Below, piece after piece: positions 9,035 to 17,956 of a stretch of DNA of 21,705 nucleotides; position 1 is the first letter of the stretch, and each line of letters starts with the position of its first letter. Made by a program: the position numbers and the translations under genes. The stretch is taken from the NCBI GenBank assembly GCA_964625125.1, contig CAZVAP010000010.1, forward strand, positions 1 to 21,705, read 5' to 3'. Source of the DNA: CAZVAP01 sp964625125. Its GTDB lineage: Bacteria > Patescibacteriota > Gracilibacteria > Absconditabacterales > Absconditicoccaceae. A model generated the notes under the pieces. It saw only the letters and a list, made by a program, of their open reading frames with translations, did no database searches and was not told the DNA's origin.

Positions 9035-9589
9035 TTAAATTTTCATAATTTGGTCTTCTTTAGCTTTTGCCAATTCCTCAAGTTTTTTATTATATTGTTT
9101 TACAATATCATCTAATTCTTTTTCATAATGTTTCTTTTCATCCTCAGTAATTTCCTTATCATCAAAAGCTTTTTTAATATCCTTAAGATAATCATGCCTT
9201 ACATTTCTAACTTTAATTTTTGCCTCCTCAAGTTCTTTTTTAACTACTTTTACAATTTCCTTTCTTCTTTCCTCTGTCATTGGAGGAATTTTGATCATTA
9301 ACCAATCACCTTGATTTACTGGTGTAAAACCTAAATTAGAATCATAAATAGCTTTTTCTATATGAGGCAAAACACTTTTATCCCAAGATTCAATCTTAAT
9401 TGTTTGAGGATCTAATAATGAAATTTGTCATAATCACTGAACTTTCTGAGTTTGTCCCCATGATGGAATATAAACATCCAAATCTTCAATTACTCAAGTA
9501 GAAGCTTTTCAAGTTTGTATTTTTAATAACACTTCCTCAAATCATTTTACCACCTTATCTAAATCTTTTTTTAGTTTTGCCGTATCCAT
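9035..9589 (-). CDS. frr: ribosome recycling factor
   Basis: A 184-residue protein that, with EF-G, splits post-termination ribosomes; its length matches the family (about 185). Signature segments are present: KIQTGKAS (RTGRAS in most bacteria), the ESWDKSVLPHIEKAIYDS motif, LGFTP, IPPMTEERRKEIVK and VRNVRHD. Six in-frame TGA codons fall in the N-terminal third, one of them at the conserved glycine of the TGKA motif. That is direct support for TGA = Gly. It is the first gene of the minus-strand operon and faces the plus-strand FecR/ruvB operon across about 110 bases. The ATG at 9589 follows AATAAGCA with no Shine-Dalgarno sequence. Confidence 0.97.
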
Positions 9590-9697
9590 TGCTTATTTAT
9601 TAAATTTAAATAAAACACTATGTTAGTTTAAAAATAATAATTGATTTTTCAACTACTTTTAATAGGATATAAGTAATTTAAAAAATAATTTTAAAAT
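9590..9697. promoter_or_regulatory. divergent intergenic region between frr and ruvB operons
   Basis: These 108 AT-rich bases must hold promoters for both operons. The small palindrome TTGATTTTTCAA (9641-9652) offers a -35 box on each strand. On the plus strand TTGATT pairs with a weak TAGGAT 16 bases on, or with TATAAG at 9668-9673 (spacer 21). On the minus strand TTGAAA pairs with TAAACT (9630-9625) 16 bases on. Both are imperfect matches in AT-rich DNA, so the assignment is tentative. Confidence 0.35.
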
Positions 9698-9868
9698 ATG
9701 TATTTTAGTTATCGAGATAGTCAGCTATATACTGCAAAGTTTTTGTTGCTAGCATTATCATTGTTTATACTTATGTTTTTTAGTTTCTTAATAATTTTAA
9801 AAGCTTTAAAAAAATTAAAACAAAATAATTTAACTACTAACATAAGAGAATGACAAAAAAACAATTAG
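9698..9868 (+). CDS. small single-span membrane protein (tentative)
   Basis: A 56-residue reading frame with one strong hydrophobic segment (about residues 14-36: AKFLLLALSLFILMFFSFLI and onward) and a basic C-terminal tail (KALKKLKQ). Its TAG stop lies inside the next gene, an overlap of 19 bases that suggests translational coupling. It contains a CGA codon at residue 6 (9713-9715), which would be Trp if the Absconditabacterales code applies. The support is its position at the head of the plus-strand operon and its membrane character. There is no homology to call on. Confidence 0.55.
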
Positions 9869-11172
9869 CTTTTATTACAGCTGTAATAATATTTATAATA
9901 TCTAAGTTTTTAGGCTGAAGTTGGCTTATAAGTACCTTTTTAGGATTATCCATAATTATACTATATTTTCTTAATTTTCTTAAGAACAAAATTATATCAA
10001 ATTTTATTTGAGCTATACTGATAATAATAGATTCTATATTACTAATTTTACTGTTTGTACCAGTAAAAGCCTACAATATAAATCCGTCTGAATTTTATGC
10101 AAAACAACAAAATTATCTTAAAATCTACATTAAAGATCCACCTGAAAAAACAAAATATATGGCTATAATTATATGGAGAAATAAGAATAATGAGAAAGGA
10201 AAATTTATAATAAAACTATCAGATTATAAAAAAAATACAAAAATACCTCTATTTTCTAATGATAAAATTTATTTTCTATGAAATAAAAAAAACAAAACCT
10301 ATGCTGCAATATATCTATGGGATTGAAGTATTTTAAGAATTACTCCTTGAACTAAACTTAAATTAGCAAAAATTACAAAAAATCTAGAAAATTTAACTGA
10401 TAGTCAAACTCAAATAAAACTTGAAAGTTGAAATATTTGGTTTCATATAATAAAATTAATTAAAAACTCTTCAAATATGCAAATTCAAACTTCAACCTGA
10501 CAAATGTTAATTATCAGATGAACAGCTTGATTAATAAGTAAACCTGAAAAACAAAAAACTTATGCAATAGACTATTCACATTATATTGAAATAAAAAATA
10601 AAAATAAATCAGCTATAATTAAAGCTTGAGAATGAGCAGTAATCACAGATAATGAAATTTATATAATTAAAAATATCCAAAATATACTAAAACAAATATG
10701 ATTATCTGATAACATTTTAAAAACTTTTCCAAAACTAGATAAACAAGATATTGAAAATTACAAAAAACAAATAATTGATTTCTTAAAAAAACAAATACCA
10801 CAAAACATTATAACAACTCTTGAAAACTACAAAATTAAATTGTTTTCAATTTGAGATAAAAATTACAAAAACTATCTTGAAAAATTAGAAACTTATCAGT
10901 ACCTACTATGAGAGACAAAAAAAATAACAAATGAAATAAAGAACAATCCAAATATAGCATTTATTGCATCTAATATTTGAAATCAGCAAGCTAAATTGGA
11001 ATATTTATACAATCAATTAAAACAAAATATTCAAAATAGTGATATTTACAAAACATACATTATAAATTTGTGAATAAGCTGAAAAATAAAAAACATATCT
11101 TCCCAAGCAATAGAAAAAATAATTCAATCTAAAAAATATTTAAATAATATCCTAAATCAATTATGAAAGTAA
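9850..11172 (+). CDS. FecR-domain membrane protein
   Basis: A 440-residue protein. The N-terminus has about three hydrophobic segments (roughly 7-20, 25-42 and 51-72). The middle part (about 155-265) reads as a FecR domain: WDGSILRITPGTKL, then IKLESGNIWFHI, a short QIQTSTGQMLIIRGTAG segment (the GT motif of FecR) and IIKAGEGAVI. A helical, Lys/Asn-rich C-terminal region (275-440) probably forms coiled coils. FecR domains are exposed outside the membrane, either as anti-sigma partners or as structural surface modules; no sigma factor or TonB receptor gene lies nearby, so a classical iron-sensing role is unlikely. It overlaps the preceding frame by 19 bases and ruvB by 10. TGA supplies most glycines. 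Confidence 0.8.
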
Positions 11173-12110
11173 TTTCTGCCAATTTAGAACAAACTCAAAA
11201 TAACAAAAAAACAAATCCCAGACCTATAAGCTTTGAAGATTTCATATGACAGGAAGAAATTAAAAAAATTTTAAAAACTGCTATTTTAAGTGCCAAAAAA
11301 AGAAATGATAGCTTAGGACATATTTTACTATCTTGAGATAGTTGATTTTGAAAAACCACTATTGCACAAATAATAGCAAATCAACTATGAAAAAATATTA
11401 AAATAATTACAGCTTATGCAATGGAAAAACCAGCTGATATGATTTCAGTTTTAAATCAACTAGAACAAAATGATATTTTATTTATTGATGAAATTCACAG
11501 GTTAAAACCAAAAATAGAAGAAATTTTATATATAGCTATGGAAGATTTTCGTGTAGATATAATTGTAAATGATGAAAATATGAGTATACCATTAAATAAA
11601 TTTACATTAATATGAGCAACAAATAAACTAGAAAATCTATCCGATGCTTTTAAAAATCGTTTTGTTTATAAATTTCATTTAAAGCCATATAATTTAAGTG
11701 AAATCAAACTTATCCTTAAATTTTATCTAAACCAATTATGAATTAAATTTACTCAAGAATGAATAGACATTTTATCTCAAAAAGCCTTACCAATACCAAG
11801 AGAAATTAAAAATTTAGCAATTAAAATAAGAGATTATATTGTAGCAAATAATCTATCAAATATCCTTAATAAATCTACAGCTGAAAAAATTTTAGAAAAA
11901 TTTGAACTTAAAGATTTTTGATTATCTGAACTTCAAAAAAGATACTTAGAAATTTTAAAAGAAAAACAACCAGTATGAATAAAAACAATCTCAGCTTTAC
12001 TAAATGTAAGTGATAAAGTCATTGAAAAGGATATTGAACCTTTGTTATTAAATTTAAAAATAATAGAAAAAACTCCCAAAGGAAGAAAAATATTGAAAAA
12101 CATTATCTAA
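11163..12110 (+). CDS. ruvB: Holliday junction branch migration ATPase RuvB
   Basis: A 315-residue AAA+ motor that, with RuvA, drives branch migration of Holliday junctions. The motifs are in order: RPISFEDFIGQEEI (20-33), Walker A GDSGFGKTT (58-66), AYAMEKPADM (84-93), Walker B ILFIDEIHRL (105-114), AMEDFRVDIIV, sensor-1 GATNKLENLSDAF (151-163) and the arginine finger in KNRF (Arg166). The C-terminal winged-helix part ends with the TPKGRK form of the family's RTPRGR. In-frame TGA occupies Gly29, 58, 61, 63, 76 and 151. The Walker A loop reads GDSGFG where most RuvB proteins have GPPGLG. The start ATG is inside the stop of the FecR gene (overlap 10). No ruvA or ruvC is adjacent. Confidence 0.96.
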
Positions 12111-12149
12111 TCAGTAGTTTAACTTTGTTTATATTATAATTTTAAAATC

Positions 12150-12365
12150 ATGCAGGAAATTTTGACAATATCACACTATATAATTACAATATGAGGTGCT
12201 ATAATAATAATTCTAGGAGTATTTGTAATGTTTTTAGTTATAAGTATTTTATTAAAAATTAACTCAGTAGTAAAGGATATAAAAAACAAATACTTTCTTA
12301 CTATGCAAGCTTTATTAAAACCTGTATTAGTTTTTGAAAAAATTTTATCTCATTTCAAAAAATAA
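12150..12365 (+). CDS. small single-span membrane protein
   Basis: A 71-residue protein with one long hydrophobic segment (about 8-36, IITIGGAIIIILGVFVMFLV and onward). An amphipathic, mildly basic C-terminal half ends in SHFKK. The family is unknown. It begins 39 bases after ruvB and ends one base before the ATG of the cyclic-nucleotide-binding-type gene, so the last two genes are probably translated together; the small protein might tether its neighbour to the membrane, which is only an inference from position. Confidence 0.65.
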
Positions 12366-12366
12366 A

Positions 12367-12855
12367 ATGACAAATGTAGAGGAAATGTTAATTAGTATGC
12401 TTAAAAGAAATCGTTTTTTTGAGAAAATACCTGATAACAAACTTAAAAAATTTGCCAACTTATTTAAGCTATGAATAGCTAATAAAAACCAAGCTATTAT
12501 CATAGAATGACATATCCCAGATAAAATATATATTGCTAAAAAAGGAAAATTTGTAGCTAAAAAAGCAAATGCTTTAAGTAGCATCAAACTATGAGAAGTT
12601 GAAGAATGAGAAGTATTTGGAGAAATGAGTTATTTTTACAAACAACCTGCTATGGCATCAGTAGTTTGTGAAAGTGACTCATGTGCATATTGGGAAATAT
12701 CAAGAAAAGACTTTGAAGAATTTCTTAAAGAAAATCCACAAGTTGCTGAAGACATAGCAGAAGAACTAAGAAAAAGAGAAAAAGAAAACAAAGAAAAATT
12801 ATGAAAAAAAATACAAACAACAGAAGAAGACGATGAAATTCAAATAAATTTATAA
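12367..12855 (+). CDS. cyclic-nucleotide-binding-type domain protein without DNA-binding domain
   Basis: A 162-residue protein consisting of a single cNMP-binding (CAP-effector) beta-barrel, about residues 15-125, plus a charged tail. The segment RNRFFEKIPDNKLKKFANLF opens the fold (trimmed at 20), GHIPDKIYIAKKGKFV is the central hairpin, and EEGEVFGEMSYFYKQPAMASV is the phosphate-binding cassette (about 79-99). The cassette keeps GE but has Met in place of the Arg that binds the cyclic phosphate in CRP (PAMAS against PRTAS/PRSAT). Nucleotide binding is therefore doubtful. No helix-turn-helix follows; the last 35 residues are Lys/Glu-rich and end acidic. It is the last gene of the plus-strand operon and ends at a bidirectional terminator. 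Confidence 0.85.
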
Positions 12856-12890
12856 AAAAATCGAAGGGATGATGCCTTCGATTTTTATTT
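12856..12890. terminator. bidirectional intrinsic terminator
   Basis: ATCGAAGG and CCTTCGAT pair around a GATGATG loop, flanked by an A-run on the left and a T-run on the right (12856-12886). It can therefore end both the plus-strand operon and the convergent FKBP-side cluster. The stop codon of the FKBP gene lies in the right-hand T-run. Confidence 0.9.
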
Positions 12891-13493
12891 TTCTATACCA
12901 ACCAAAGTAATTTTAAATTTCAAAGTTTTACCACACATTGGATGATTAAAATCCAAAGTTACAGTATCTTTATCAACATCAACTATTTTTATTAACCCAT
13001 ATTGAGTAGGAAGCTTAACTCATTTTTCTAACTTATATCAAGCCTTTTCAAATTGCTCTAATGAAGATTTAGGAACTTTTTGATAATTTTTTTCTGAACA
13101 TTCTCAATAAGCATCCTTCGGTTCACAAGTAATTTCCTTAGTTTCTCAAACTTTCATACCTTCTACTGCTTTTTCAAAGCAAGGAATCATTTGTCATTTG
13201 CCTAAAGTAAATTTTAAAGGCTTATATTCCCTTGCAGCATTGTAAATATTATTTTCTTTAGCTACTTTCTCCTCTGATGTATCAAATACTTTTCAATCAG
13301 GGAAAAATCATACATAATCTACCAATACTGTATCTCATACTTTAGCAACATTATCTTGGGACATTTTTTTAGTATTAGATTGTAAATTTCATGAAGAAAC
13401 AGAATTTTTTTCTTCAATTGTATTATGAGAGTTTAAATTTAAATTACAACCTCAAAGTAAAAAAAACAATAAAACAACAAAGATTTTTTTCAT
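12885..13493 (-). CDS. lipoprotein FKBP/SlyD-type peptidyl-prolyl isomerase
   Basis: A 202-residue protein. The signal MKKIFVVLLFFLLGGC gives a lipobox with Cys16, then an Asn/Ser-rich linker (17-48). The FKBP domain runs from about 51: KVGDTVLVDYVGFFPDGKVF, KFTLGKGQMIPCFEKAVEGM (94-113) and GETKEITCEPKDAYGE. An insert-in-flap segment (about 128-180) follows, then LDFNHPMCGKTLKF (180-193), the SlyD hallmark. It would speed prolyl cis-trans isomerisation and chaperone folding outside the cytoplasmic membrane. SlyD proteins are normally cytoplasmic, so the lipoprotein form is a notable variation. It lacks the His-rich nickel tail. It is the last gene of the long minus-strand cluster, 5 bases after the small secreted protein gene. 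Confidence 0.9.
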
Positions 13494-13498
13494 TGTAA

Positions 13499-13888
13499 TT
13501 AATTACTAGATAAAAGTTTTATTAATTTATCAATACCAGATAAGGATTCTGATAAAGATAAATATTTTTCATATAAAATATAGCATAAATATTTCACCTC
13601 TAAAAACAACAAAGGATTTTTACACAAATTATGATTATAAGAATAATCTACTAATTGATTTAACAAAACCTTATAATATCTAGGATTATCTCAAAAGGAA
13701 TTTAAAATATCTACAGCCACATTATTAACTTTTGAAAAAACTATAGGGTAATGCTGGAGTTCATTTAAGACTTTATAATAGTCATTTTTATAATCAAGTA
13801 AATTTATTAACCCACATTTATCTACATAACCAAAAGAAAAAGATAACATAAACAAGAAACTAAGAAACATTAAAGCAAACTTGCCCAT
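13499..13888 (-). CDS. small secreted protein, unknown
   Basis: A 129-residue protein. The first 20 residues (MGKFALMFLSFLFMLSFSFG) form a clear signal peptide. The mature part is Tyr/Leu/Asn-rich and probably helical, with Cys residues at about 25, 94 and 105. The family is unknown. One TGA glycine (residue 67) joins two halves that would look separate under the standard code. The start overlaps the end of the M50 protease gene by 19 bases, and the stop is 5 bases before the FKBP gene. Another reading frame over this region is not plausible. Confidence 0.7.
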
Positions 13889-14487
13889 ATAAAGATAATT
13901 AGATTATAAATAGGAGTTACAACTGAGTCTATAATTTTTCAAACTAAATTTCAAGGTAAAAACACTAAAAGAAATAATAAGATAGTAAAATATAAAGCAT
14001 TTTTTTCCATAAAATATCACCAAGATGGCTTTAAAAATTTAATTATTCTATATCAATCTAAAGGATAAATTGGTAATAAATTAAAAACAGCCAGAGCTAT
14101 ATTTATGATAATTAGTAAATTTAAAAATTCTGAAACCAAAGGATCCAATAAATTTAACTTAGAAAAAAGTATATAAATAAAACCTCAAATAAAAGCAATT
14201 AAGAAGTTAGTAAAAGGACCAGCCAAAGCCACTAAAAGTTCATCACGAAGCTTATTTTTATAATACATTGGATTAACCTCTACAGGTTTTCACCATCCAA
14301 AATGAATTAAAAAAATCATTAAAAAACCTATAGGATCCAGATGTTTCAGTGGATTAGGAGTAAGTCTTCACTGAATTTTTGGGGTAGGGTCTCCTAATTT
14401 ATAACTTACAATAGCATGAGCATACTCATGAAATCAAATAGAAATAACCAAAACTATAGCTAACAAAATAATAGTAATAAAATCCAT
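13870..14487 (-). CDS. M50 family (site-2 type) membrane metalloprotease
   Basis: A 205-residue intramembrane zinc protease. The zinc motif HEYAH (His20, Glu21, His24) lies in the first membrane segment. The third ligand region is NLLPIYPLDG (136-145, with Asp144) in a later segment. Four to five hydrophobic stretches are visible (about 4-26, 52-64, 84-108, 121-140 and 166-185). There is no PDZ domain, and the compact form with ALAGPFTN (87-94) matches the small YwhC-like group rather than RseP. It cleaves membrane-embedded substrates; which ones cannot be told. The gene lies 13 bases after the aminotransferase gene. Confidence 0.93.
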
Positions 14488-14500
14488 TTTAATAAATTAA

Positions 14501-15724
14501 TTATAAAACCTTATATAGTAAATCTATTACCTTTTTTGCATTTTTCAAGCTAACTTGGTAATGATTTGGTAATATTAAAATTTGTTTTGATAATTTTTCA
14601 GCAGTTGGACAGCTTCAAAGTTTATAATCACAACTTTCTAAGCTAGAACCTTTAGGAACTATATTTTGACCAGACCAATATATTCAAAAATAAATATTAT
14701 TTTTCTTACCAAGCCTAATAATTTCATCTATTTTTTCAGTTGGAACAAATACAGGAACTCAAAAATAAATATTATTATAAAAGGGCTTAACTGACGGAAA
14801 TTTAACTTTCTTAGACAAATTATTTATGTAAAGTTCAGCTATTTGTTTTCTATGAGTATTTATTTTATCTAAAATTTTTAATTGTTGTAAAGCTAAATAG
14901 GCTAAAGAATTAGGTAATGCAAAATAAAAATTATCAAAATTACAAGCTTTTTCATTTGGAGTTAAAATTGGAGGAATTAGCTTAAATTTATTTGCAACAT
15001 ACATTAAAACTTTTCAAAGTTTAATATCATAAGTTTTCCAAGCTAAATAAGCAATTATATTATACATTAAATTTTGAAAAATTACTCTAGAAGAAGGCAT
15101 AAAAAGTTTAGGGTTAGGCTTAATATCTTCATTATTAACTAGTAAAACTCATCCTGTAACTCAACTTATAACTTTATCTCTTCAAAAAGAAAAAATCGAC
15201 ATATCTCAAAAAGTTCAAACTTTTTTATCTCAAATACCAGATCATAAAGCATGTGCACAATCTTCTATAACAAAAATATTATGAGATTTAGCAAAATTTA
15301 TTATTTCATCCACACTAGCAGGATTTCAAAAAGTATGCTGAACAATTATGGCTTTAGTTTTATCTGAAACTTTAGATTTTATACTTTCCAAAGGTGTATT
15401 TAATGTATCATCAATATCAGCATAAACTGCTTTATAACCTGCTTGCTTAACAGCATTAACAACAGAAACACAGGTATAAGCTGAAACTATTATTTCATTT
15501 TTTTCATTATCAGGTAAAAATTTTAATCACCAAAACAAAGCACTCCTACCATTATAAAAAGAATAAGCTCTACTAGCTTCAGCATTCAAGTAATTTTTTA
15601 AATTAGACATTAATCTGTCTACATCTTGTCCATATTTTATATAGGGCAATTTATAAGAAAAAAACTTAAGAGTATCAAAAAATATCTTGGAATTAATTGT
15701 TGTAAAAAATTGTGCAGCTAACAT
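14501..15724 (-). CDS. DegT/DnrJ/EryC1/StrS family sugar aminotransferase
   Basis: A 407-residue PLP-dependent enzyme of the family that aminates keto-sugars bound to nucleotides, for surface glycans. Recognisable parts are YNGRSALFWGLKFL (57-70), VSAYTCVSVVNAV (80-92), VQHTFGNPASVDEI (128-141) and IEDCAHALGS (153-162; Asp155 contacts the PLP ring). SIFSFGRDKVISGVTGG (176-192) contains the Schiff-base lysine Lys184. The sequence FGRDK in place of the more usual FHxxK is seen in a subset of the family. Length is near the family's 370-410. Together with galE and the heptose genes it supports an elaborate surface polysaccharide. It follows recJ after 12 bases. The exact sugar is unknown. Confidence 0.9.
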
Positions 15725-15736
15725 AATTATAAAAAA

Positions 15737-17383
15737 CTATATAAAATCTATCAACTTAAAATAAAAGCCACCATTAAACGAATCTTTTTCCCAGTTTACA
15801 ATTACTGATAATTTATCAGAAGATTTTAGTTTTTCAAGTAAACTTAAGCCAGACCATTTTAAAATATTAAATTGAATTCAATCTTTTTCAGCTAAAATTT
15901 TAATATGGTTATTTTGTTTACCTACTACATCTACCTTTACAACTTTAACATCTTTAATTAAAAAAACAGGCTTAGGATTTTGTTCTCAAAAAGGAGATAA
16001 TAAATCAAGATTTTGTATATCCTCACTCAAAAAATCTTGTTTCAACAATTCAGTATCAACAAACAAAATTTTTTCTAAATTATCTGGTAAAATATCTTCT
16101 CAATACTTTTTTAAAAGTTGTTTAAACTTGTCTAGATTGTCTAAATTAATAGTAAGACCACCTGCTTGTGCATGACCTCAATATCTTTCTAAAATTCCTT
16201 CTTCTCAAATTTTATTCAATAATTCAATAATTGAAAAATACAAAGGAGACCTACAAGAACCTACAGCTTGATTTTTATCCTTTTGAACAGATAAAACTAT
16301 AGCTGGCTTATTATATTTTTCAGATAATCTACCTGCAACTATTCAAATAACTCACTCATGAAAATCACCTACAGCTAGCAAAATATTTTCATTTAAATCT
16401 ATTTTTTCTTCAATTTCTTTTAAAATATCAGATTGAGTATTTTGTCTTTGTTTATTCATTTCTTCTAATAAATCCAAATATTTTTCCTGAACTGACTTAG
16501 AATGCTGAAATAAAACTTGAAAAGAATTATCAGGCTTATGAATTCTTCCAGAAGCATTCAATCTAGGACCAATTACAAATCAAATATGATAAGAATCAAC
16601 TTCTTTTAATTTTAAATATGAAATTAAATTATCTATATTTGGTGGCCTTTTTTTGGAATTATTTATTATCTCCAATCATTTTTTAACTAAAAACCTATTT
16701 TCATCAATCAATGGGACACAATCTGCAACAGTTCAAATAGCTACAATAGGTAAAAAATAATTTATCAATTTTTCTTTAGACAATTTAGACAGATTTAGTC
16801 TATTTGCTAGGGCAGAAATTAATTTAAAAGCAACACCAACTCAAGCTAAGTCTTTGAATGGATAATTTCATAATTTAGGATTTATTATAGAATATGCATC
16901 TGGCAAAACCTCTAAAGGAGTATGATGATCAGTAATAATTAAATCCAGTCCTAAACTTTTAGCATAAGAAGCTTCCTCTACTGCAGTAATTCAATTATCC
17001 ACAGTTATAATTAAAGATACATTTTTTTGTTTTAACTCATCTAAATGAAACCCTCTTATTCAATAACCATCCTGTCTAGAAGGAAGTCTAATTGAAACAT
17101 TTTTATAATTTAAAATTTTATAAAGAAAATAAAAAACAACATAAGTAGAGGTAACTCCGTCTACATCATAATCCCCAAAAACTATAATTCTTTCATTATT
17201 TTTAATAGCAGAAATTATCCTATCAATAGACTTTTGCATATCTGAAAGCAAAAAAGGATCATACCAAGAATTTTTCCATGTAGGATTTAGAAATTTTTCT
17301 TTATCTTTAATATTTCTAATTTCCAATAATCTATCAATCAAAGATAAATCATAATTAGTATTTAAGAGCTCAAATTTCATCAA
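15737..17383 (-). CDS. recJ: single-stranded-DNA-specific exonuclease RecJ
   Basis: A 548-residue 5'-3' single-strand exonuclease used in recombinational and mismatch repair. The DHH domain shows VFGDYDVDGVTST (68-80; Asp71, Asp73, Asp75), TVDNG (127-131; Asp129) and TDHHTPLE (151-158; the DHH triad). The DHHA1 part has GGHAQAGGLTI near residue 400, followed by the OB-fold region with SPFGEQNPKPVF near 470. Length is close to E. coli RecJ (577). The first two codons are both ATG, so the true start may be one codon later. It begins 9 bases after the transposase gene's stop. Many conserved glycines are TGA. Confidence 0.95.
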
Positions 17384-17392
17384 AAGAATAAT

Positions 17393-17905
17393 TTATATTT
17401 CTAAAATGTAATCTTCTATTTGGGATAAAACTTCTTCATAAGAATTATCAATCTTAATATCAGACCTATATTTTCGTTGAGTATATGGAATCCCTAAATG
17501 TTTTTCTGAATTTTTTTGGATATAATTTACAATAGCCCACATATAAGAATCATCAGTAATTTTCTTTATTTTATATCTTCATTCTCGAATTGACCCCGGG
17601 GTCGAATATTTTGCATTAAAATATTTAGCATATGACATCTGTATTTTAAGCATAAAATTTGGGATAAGAGTATCTACATTTTTATCGACCCCGGGGTCCA
17701 AATAAACTAACAAATGAAAATGATTTGGCATAATACAAAAAGCTTTAACCATTACAAGATTTTTAAAATCATCCTGAAACCTAACTAAATTATCATAAAA
17801 TCTTTGATAATCAGAACTTTCTAAAAATATAGTATTTCTAGTTTTAGACCTATTAAAAATATGATAATAAAAGCCTGGTTCAAAATCAAAATATCTTCTT
17901 GGCAT
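17393..17905 (-). CDS. REP-associated (IS200-like, Y1) tyrosine transposase
   Basis: A 170-residue HUH single-strand transposase of the RAYT group. The HUH motif is MPNHFHLLV (59-67; His62, His64). The segment YAKYFNAKY and GSIWEGRYK (104-112) matches the family's YxxyfN...GxLWxgRfK, and Tyr128 in NYIQKNS is the likely nucleophile. Residues 107 and 144 are CGA codons; the first sits exactly at the family's conserved Trp, so CGA is probably Trp here. A TGA glycine at 109 would otherwise truncate it. Two GACCCCGGGGTC palindromes lie in the coding sequence in frame and a third sits just before the ATG. Such enzymes process small palindromic REP elements. No flanking IS ends were found. Confidence 0.88.
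17592..17603. repeat. GC palindrome copy 1, inside transposase gene
   Basis: The perfect 12-bp palindrome GACCCCGGGGTC, flanked on one side by TCGA on the plus strand (minus strand: TTCGACCCCGGGGTCAATTC). It encodes Thr-Pro-Gly-Ser (102-105) of the transposase, and its Gly fills the family's conserved position just before the LW motif. Confidence 0.85.
17687..17698. repeat. GC palindrome copy 2, inside transposase gene
   Basis: The same perfect 12-mer GACCCCGGGGTC, 95 bases from copy 1 and in the opposite orientation with respect to its TCGA flank. It encodes Asp-Pro-Gly-Val (70-73), immediately after the HUH strand. Confidence 0.85.
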
Positions 17906-17909
17906 TTTA

Positions 17910-17921
17910 AACCCCGGGGTT
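17910..17921. repeat. GC palindrome copy 3, transposase leader
   Basis: The perfect palindrome AACCCCGGGGTT, extended by ATTTTA-type arms on both sides to about 23 bases. It lies 4 bases upstream of the transposase ATG on the minus strand, where a ribosome-binding site would be. It could act as an operator or as a translation-blocking hairpin for the transposase; this is an inference from position. Confidence 0.8.
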
Positions 17922-17956
17922 AAAATATAAATTATCCCAATTTATAACTACATTTA

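Noticed and set aside
12345..12587. An 80-residue hydrophobic frame on the minus strand.
   Set aside because: It is antisense to the end of the small membrane protein gene and the cNMP-type gene, both better supported.
494..17905. Many apparently truncated or split genes, suggesting widespread pseudogenes.
   Set aside because: All breaks are TGA codons at positions where glycine is expected. With TGA = Gly the frames are continuous, of normal length and fit their neighbours.
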